From Chitinophagaceae bacterium DXS (GTDB taxonomy: Bacteria > Bacteroidota > Bacteroidia > Chitinophagales > Chitinophagaceae), in assembly GCA_030345135.1 (NCBI GenBank), contig CP128386.1, positions 2,197,261-2,261,260 on the forward strand: a stretch of 64,000 bases of DNA. Reading direction: 5' to 3'. Under the pieces are notes generated by a model. It did no database searches. It was not told where the DNA came from and saw only the letters and a program-made list of their open reading frames with translations. The position numbers and the translations under genes were made by a program. Shown piece after piece: positions 60,501-64,000 of the stretch. Each line of letters opens with the position of its first letter. Position 1 is the stretch's first letter.

Positions 60501-61561
60501 ATCCCCCACTTCTCGCCTACCAACTTCAATTCATCTACAACACTGTCTACCAAAGGAATGCCTTTTTTTATGCGGACTTCCTCCATTTCCCGTTCAGGAT
60601 CGCCGGGGATCAATACTTTATCGTGACCGCTGGCGGGCTTTGCGTTTCTGAATCGACCAATCCAATTGTCCATATGGCTTTTAAATTCATCTGCGGGCCT
60701 GAATGCATCTACGCGCATGGCCCCGAAGAAATGTCCCAAACCTTCGCCCGGCATATTTTCCGGCATGGGGACATAAGCCGGGAACGGTGGCGCCCAGGGA
60801 CCATAACTGGCACCGCTTAATACGGCAGAAAATATATCTACAATGCTACCTAAAGCGTATCCTTTATGAGAACCGTGCTCTCTGTCGCTACCCAAAGGCA
60901 GCAATGCACCACCCTGCTTTAATTCGTTTGCGTTTGTGGATGGCTCGCCGGATTTATCCTGCACCCAACCCAATGGAGCATCTGCATTTTTACGCTGTAA
61001 TATTTCAAGCTTACCGTTGGCTGCAGTTGTTGTTGCAAAATCTGCAACAAACGGCGGCTGTTGATTTGCCGGGATAGCAACAGCAATGGGATTGGTTCCC
61101 AGCATTCTTTCAACACTGAAAGTGGGCGCCACCAACGCACTGGCATTTGTCATGGCCATACCAATCATGTCATGTTGCAGAGCCTGCATGGCGTGATATC
61201 CGGCAATTCCAAAATGATTACTGTTCTTCACGCTCACCCAACCCGTACCTGCAATCTTTGCTTTGTCAATAGCCACCTGCATAGCAAATGGCGCTACTAC
61301 GAGCCCGAGACCTTTATCTCCATCAACAACTGCCGTAGAAGGAGTTTCATGCACTATCTTAATATCAGGAGTTGCATTTACACGACCCGCTTCCCACAGA
61401 CGAACATACCCTGTAAGTCTTGCCACACCATGGCTGTCAATTCCTCTTATATCTGCTGACAGTAACACTTTTGTCGCAATGGTCGCGTGTTTATCAGAAC
61501 AACCTATCGCTTTAAAAACTGCATATGTAAAATCAAACAACCGATCGTAAGCTATAATCAC
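60485..61561 (-). CDS. Ldh-family oxidoreductase (malate/L-sulfolactate/ureidoglycolate dehydrogenase type)
   Basis: A 358-residue NAD(P)-dependent dehydrogenase of the Ldh2/YlbC fold (not the classical Rossmann MDH). The catalytic His lies in SADIRGIDSHGVARL (about residues 35-49), and VVDGDKGLGLVVAPFAM (about 76-92), VKNSNHFGIAGYHA and DREHGSHKGYALG are family features. The substrate may be malate, 2,3-diketo-gulonate, ureidoglycolate or sulfolactate and cannot be resolved from sequence. The last codons (ELKA) and stop lie inside a family C repeat. It is a single gene, leftward, with a family E inverted repeat upstream. Confidence 0.9.
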   Translation of the reverse strand: MIIAYDRLFDFTYAVFKAIGCSDKHATIATKVLLSADIRGIDSHGVARLTGYVRLWEAGRVNATPDIKIVHETPSTAVVDGDKGLGLVVAPFAMQVAIDKAKIAGTGWVSVKNSNHFGIAGYHAMQALQHDMIGMAMTNASALVAPTFSVERMLGTNPIAVAIPANQQPPFVADFATTTAANGKLEILQRKNADAPLGWVQDKSGEPSTNANELKQGGALLPLGSDREHGSHKGYALGSIVDIFSAVLSGASYGPWAPPFPAYVPMPENMPGEGLGHFFGAMRVDAFRPADEFKSHMDNWIGRFRNAKPASGHDKVLIPGDPEREMEEVRIKKGIPLVDSVVDELKLVGEKWGIELKA

Positions 61562-61596
61562 TTCAACACATTTTTAGTGGAACGCAAGATAGGATT

Positions 61597-61903
61597 AAGT
61601 CAAAAGTAAAAAGTAAAAAATCCCCGCCTGACCAGTCGGGCAGGAAAAACAATGGCAGTCAGTCCTACTATTATCTCACATCAATAGAGGGCTTATTATT
61701 TGCGCAATTCTTGCTCTAATTAAAATATAACCCCTTTTTATTCAGCAATGCGCACAAAAAAACCGGTCATGTGACCGGTTAAACTAGTGTCATGTCAACA
61801 GTAAATTGTTCAAGCTGATTAAAAAACAATCAACAGGATTGCATTTGATCGTTTTCCTGCCCGACTGGTCAGGCGGGGAATTTTGACTTTTTACTTTTGA
61901 CTT
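61597..61903. repeat. Repeat E3: 307-bp unit with 52-bp terminal inverted repeats
   Basis: Left arm 61597-61648 (AAGTCAAAAGTAAAAAGT..., CCCCGCCTGACCAGTCGGGC) and right arm 61852-61903 match as reverse complements at 50 of 52 positions. The 203-base interior has no gene but holds the hairpin at 61761-61780. It fills almost all the gap between ssb and the Ldh gene. Confidence 0.85.
61761..61780 (-). terminator. Hairpin terminator for ssb
   Basis: AACCGGTCA and TGACCGGTT pair. On the minus strand the hairpin is followed by TTTTTTT. It lies inside the E3 repeat unit, 140 bases after the ssb stop. Confidence 0.8.
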
Positions 61904-61921
61904 AACACCAACGTTCTATAT

Positions 61922-62362
61922 TTAGAATGGAAGATCGTCTGCAGGTTCATTCAGCTGGCTGGATGACGGTGGTGCCGAAACATGCTGCGGAGCCGCACTG
62001 TACGAGGGACCAGAATTATAAGAAGAACCACCTTCACCATCAGAAGACCTTGTTCCTAACAACTGAACGTTAGATATTCTCAGGCTCAGGGAAGCGCCCT
62101 GTCTGCCATCCTGTGTGCTGTATGTTCTGATATCAGGTGCACCCTCCACATATACTTGTGTGCCTTTTTTAAGATAAGGGGCAATGGCTGTTCTGTCAGT
62201 CCAGTAAGCACATTCTACCCAAATTGTTTTATCTTTTTGGTTACCCTGGGCGTCTCTGAATTTTTCTGTATGAGCCACGCTGAAATTGATTACACTTTTG
62301 CCGTTCACATTATTCACCACGCAGTCCTTTCCAAGATTTCCAATTACTTGCAGTTTTATCAT
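61922..62362 (-). CDS. ssb: Single-stranded DNA-binding protein
   Basis: About 146 residues from the ATG at 62362 (TTG two codons earlier rejected). The OB-fold domain (1-108) begins MIKLQVIGNLGKDCVVNNVN and includes FSVAHTEKFRDAQGNQ, TIWVECAYWTDRTAIAPYLK and YVEGAPDIRTYSTQDGRQGA. The low-complexity tail is Ser/Pro/Gly-rich and ends with the acidic DDLPF tip that binds partner proteins. This is a standard SSB. It lies alone, leftward, divergent from mnmA, with its stop 19 bases from a family E repeat. Confidence 0.95.
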   Translation of the reverse strand: MIKLQVIGNLGKDCVVNNVNGKSVINFSVAHTEKFRDAQGNQKDKTIWVECAYWTDRTAIAPYLKKGTQVYVEGAPDIRTYSTQDGRQGASLSLRISNVQLLGTRSSDGEGGSSYNSGPSYSAAPQHVSAPPSSSQLNEPADDLPF

Positions 62363-62595
62363 ATTCAAATTTTTTACACTGTAATGTTACAAATAAAGAC
62401 AATTAATTTCACAATATAAAGAAACTATTAATTTTTGCTATGACGAACTATATGAAGGTTAAAATCCCAATAACAGCATTAAAATAATTATATGTAATTA
62501 ATTGATTTTAATTAAATATAAATAATTAGTGCATTTTTTTCTTAATCCGAAAACCCACTGTCACCTTCTTAATTCCGGCTCTGGAACTTATGATC

Positions 62596-62603
62596 TATCT
62601 TTG
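62596..62603 (+). promoter_or_regulatory. -7 box of mnmA
   Basis: TATCTTTG matches TAnnTTTG, 30 bases before the ATG at 62634. No TTG stands 19 bases upstream. Confidence 0.45.
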
Positions 62604-62633
62604 CACGAATTTTTCTCTAAAAAATCTTATAAT

Positions 62634-63737
62634 ATGAGCCGTAAAGGAAAAGTCCTGGTAGCAATGAGTGGCGGTATTGACAGTACCGTTACGGCTCTCA
62701 TGCTGAATGAACAGGGCTATGAAGTTGTGGGCATTACCATGAAAACATGGGACTATGCTTCAAGCGGTGGTGGACATAAGGAAACAGGTTGCTGTAACCT
62801 CGATAGCTTTAATGATGCAAGGCAAGCCGCAGTACAACACGGGTTCCCACACTTTATTCTTGATATACGTGAAGAGTTTGGCGATTTCGTAATTGAAAAC
62901 TTCGTCGATGAATACCTGGCTGGCCGTACGCCCAACCCATGCGTAATGTGCAATACGCATATTAAATGGAGAGCGTTACTAAAACGTGCCAATGCGCTTG
63001 GTTGTGATTTTATTGCGACAGGTCACTATGCCAATGTTTACCAGTCAGATAATGGCCGTTATGTGATCAGCAAAGGTTTAGACGAACTTAAAGATCAGAG
63101 TTATGTATTGTGGGGACTTGACCAGGAATTGTTGAGCAGAACAATTATGCCATTGGGCAAATACCGTAAGACAGAGATCCGTCAAATGGCACTTGATTAT
63201 GGTTATCCTGAACTGGCAAAAAAGAGCGAGAGTTATGAAATTTGTTTTGTTCCGGATAATGACTATCGCGGTTTCTTAAAACGTCGTGTTGACGGACTTG
63301 AAGAAAAAGTGAATGGCGGATGGTTTGTTGATAAAACAGGAAAGAAGTTAGGCAAACATAAAGGTTATCCATTCTATACAATCGGTCAGCGCAAAGGACT
63401 TGAAATTGCCTTAGGCAAGCCCGCATACGTTACCAACATTAACCCTGAAACAAACACGGTTGTTTTGGGTGATGAAAGCGATCTGGAAAGCAACGACATG
63501 CAGGTAAACAAAATCAACTGGATCAAGTATGATGGTATTACCGACGGCATGGAAGCAATAACCAGGATCCGTTATAAAGACAAGGGCGCGATCAGCAATT
63601 TATATAACAATGATGGCGGGTTACGCATCCGTTTTTATGAAAATGTAAAAAGCATTGCTCCGGGCCAAAGCGCAGTATTTTATGAAGGTGACGAAGTGAT
63701 TGGCGGCGGCATTATTGATTACAGATCCGTTTTATAA
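62634..63737 (+). CDS. mnmA: tRNA-specific 2-thiouridylase MnmA
   Basis: About 367 residues from the ATG at 62634; the frame opens 35 codons earlier across the -7 box and is not used. The enzyme makes 2-thiouridine at position 34 of tRNAs for Lys, Glu and Gln. The P-loop is VAMSGGIDSTVTAL (about 8-21). The two catalytic Cys lie in TPNPCVMCNTHIKW (about 102-115) and YEICFVPDNDYRGF (about 201-214). The C-terminal region has YTIGQRKGLEIALG and a final beta domain. Its stop codon is followed at once by a family F repeat. Confidence 0.96.
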   Translation: MSRKGKVLVAMSGGIDSTVTALMLNEQGYEVVGITMKTWDYASSGGGHKETGCCNLDSFNDARQAAVQHGFPHFILDIREEFGDFVIENFVDEYLAGRTPNPCVMCNTHIKWRALLKRANALGCDFIATGHYANVYQSDNGRYVISKGLDELKDQSYVLWGLDQELLSRTIMPLGKYRKTEIRQMALDYGYPELAKKSESYEICFVPDNDYRGFLKRRVDGLEEKVNGGWFVDKTGKKLGKHKGYPFYTIGQRKGLEIALGKPAYVTNINPETNTVVLGDESDLESNDMQVNKINWIKYDGITDGMEAITRIRYKDKGAISNLYNNDGGLRIRFYENVKSIAPGQSAVFYEGDEVIGGGIIDYRSVL

Positions 63738-63826
63738 TGGACAATTGAAAGTTGAAAATTGACAATGAATACAGAAGAAAATACGCTACCATCATTTTCA
63801 ATTGTCAACTTTCAATTTTCAATTAT
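63738..63826. repeat. Repeat family F, head-to-head pair between convergent genes
   Basis: Left part 63738-63768 (GACAATTGAAAGTTGAAAAT) starts right after the mnmA stop. Right part 63794-63826 (inverted, TCAATTGTCAACTTTCAATT) contains the last codons and stop of the leftward AraC-family gene. The two arms are similar but not exact. Confidence 0.75.
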
Positions 63827-64000
63827 TCCTCGCACTCCCTTTTGCTTCATATATTCCGATGGCCGTGTGCCGATTATCTTATGAAACGTATTGCTGAACG
63901 TGGGCACACTATTGTAGCCAACCATATAGGCGGTCTCATTGACTGTTCGTTTTTCTTCCAACAATAATTGCAGCGCCTTCATCATTCTTTGCAAGGTGAA
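63812..64000 (-). CDS. AraC-family transcriptional regulator (partial, C-terminal end)
   Basis: The last roughly 60 codons of a gene that continues off the right edge. The visible part includes the second helix-turn-helix of an AraC/XylS DNA-binding domain: ALQLLLEEKRTVNETAYMVG, then YNSVPTFSNTFHKIIGTRPS, and the conserved PSEYMKQK near the end. The sensor half of the protein is outside the window, so its inducer and targets are unknown. The final residues GIIEN and the TGA stop are encoded by a family F repeat, so the true C-terminus has probably been altered or extended by the repeat. It converges on mnmA. Confidence 0.85.
   Translation of the reverse strand, partial: FTLQRMMKALQLLLEEKRTVNETAYMVGYNSVPTFSNTFHKIIGTRPSEYMKQKGVRGIIEN

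Overview
The window is a stretch of a Bacteroidota chromosome, most likely from the Chitinophagaceae or a close relative. Four things point there: a large secreted esterase with a C-terminal type IX secretion sorting domain; a TonB-dependent receptor and a second protein with carboxypeptidase-like regulatory domains; small families typical of the phylum (DUF3467-like, DUF4293-like); and promoters of the Bacteroidota type (TTG, 18-19 bases, TAnnTTTG) with no clear Shine-Dalgarno sequences. No tRNA, rRNA, CRISPR array, transposase, integrase or phage gene was found. Most genes are ordinary core genes; the unusual material lies mainly between them.

Layout. 1-904: rplA (cut by the window edge) and rplK, read leftward from their own promoter. 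1180-13494: an accessory stretch with a flavin reductase, two tandem paralogous lipoproteins, an MFS exporter, the sorted esterase, two further lipoproteins, a nucleoside-deoxyribosyltransferase/TIR-like protein with TPRs, and a MarR-phosphotransferase pair. 13814-22237: a secreted unknown, peptide deformylase, and a TetR-controlled RND efflux operon (tetR, tolC-like, adaptor, pump). 22799-30928: yqgF, a ubiA/DUF1444-like/trmH-family cluster, an M28 peptidase and mutS. 31110-33621: a DUF3467-like protein, a tiny lipoprotein, and an ECF sigma gene translationally adjacent to a membrane protein that joins an anti-sigma-like N-terminus to a trypsin-like protease. 33945-44809: ffh, a DUF4293-like protein, a TPR protein, uvrA, a second ECF sigma factor, dsbD with a separate DsbD-alpha-like protein, and purQ. 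45381-54244: a BON lipoprotein with a BON/SH3 partner, a TonB receptor, a FAH-family enzyme, pth-rplY-prs, radC and a Tat-exported Gfo/Idh/MocA oxidoreductase. 54600-64000: queA, an alpha/beta hydrolase, a secreted unknown, lysC, an Ldh-family dehydrogenase, ssb, mnmA and the end of an AraC-family regulator.

The most striking feature is the intergenic DNA. At least eight families of short, degenerate, low-complexity repeats (here A to I, plus two larger palindromic elements J and K) fill many of the gaps. They often begin within 0-5 bases of a stop codon, sometimes contain the stop codon or last codons, and in one case (yqgF) end next to a start codon. Several occur as head-to-head pairs: a 307-bp unit with 52-bp ends matching at 50 of 52 positions (61597-61903), a 31-bp perfect inverted repeat after uvrA, and pairs filling convergent gaps after radC and mnmA. 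Two of them read in frame into the M28 peptidase and the alpha/beta hydrolase and would give false N-terminal extensions.

The best candidates for an undescribed system are the ECF sigma / anti-sigma-like protease fusion (31943-33621), which looks like RseA and DegS roles in one chain, and the inverted-repeat intergenic elements. Both are inferences from sequence alone. Start codons were chosen by eye: where the longest reading frame began with TTG or ran back through a repeat, the first ATG with a sensible N-terminus was preferred.
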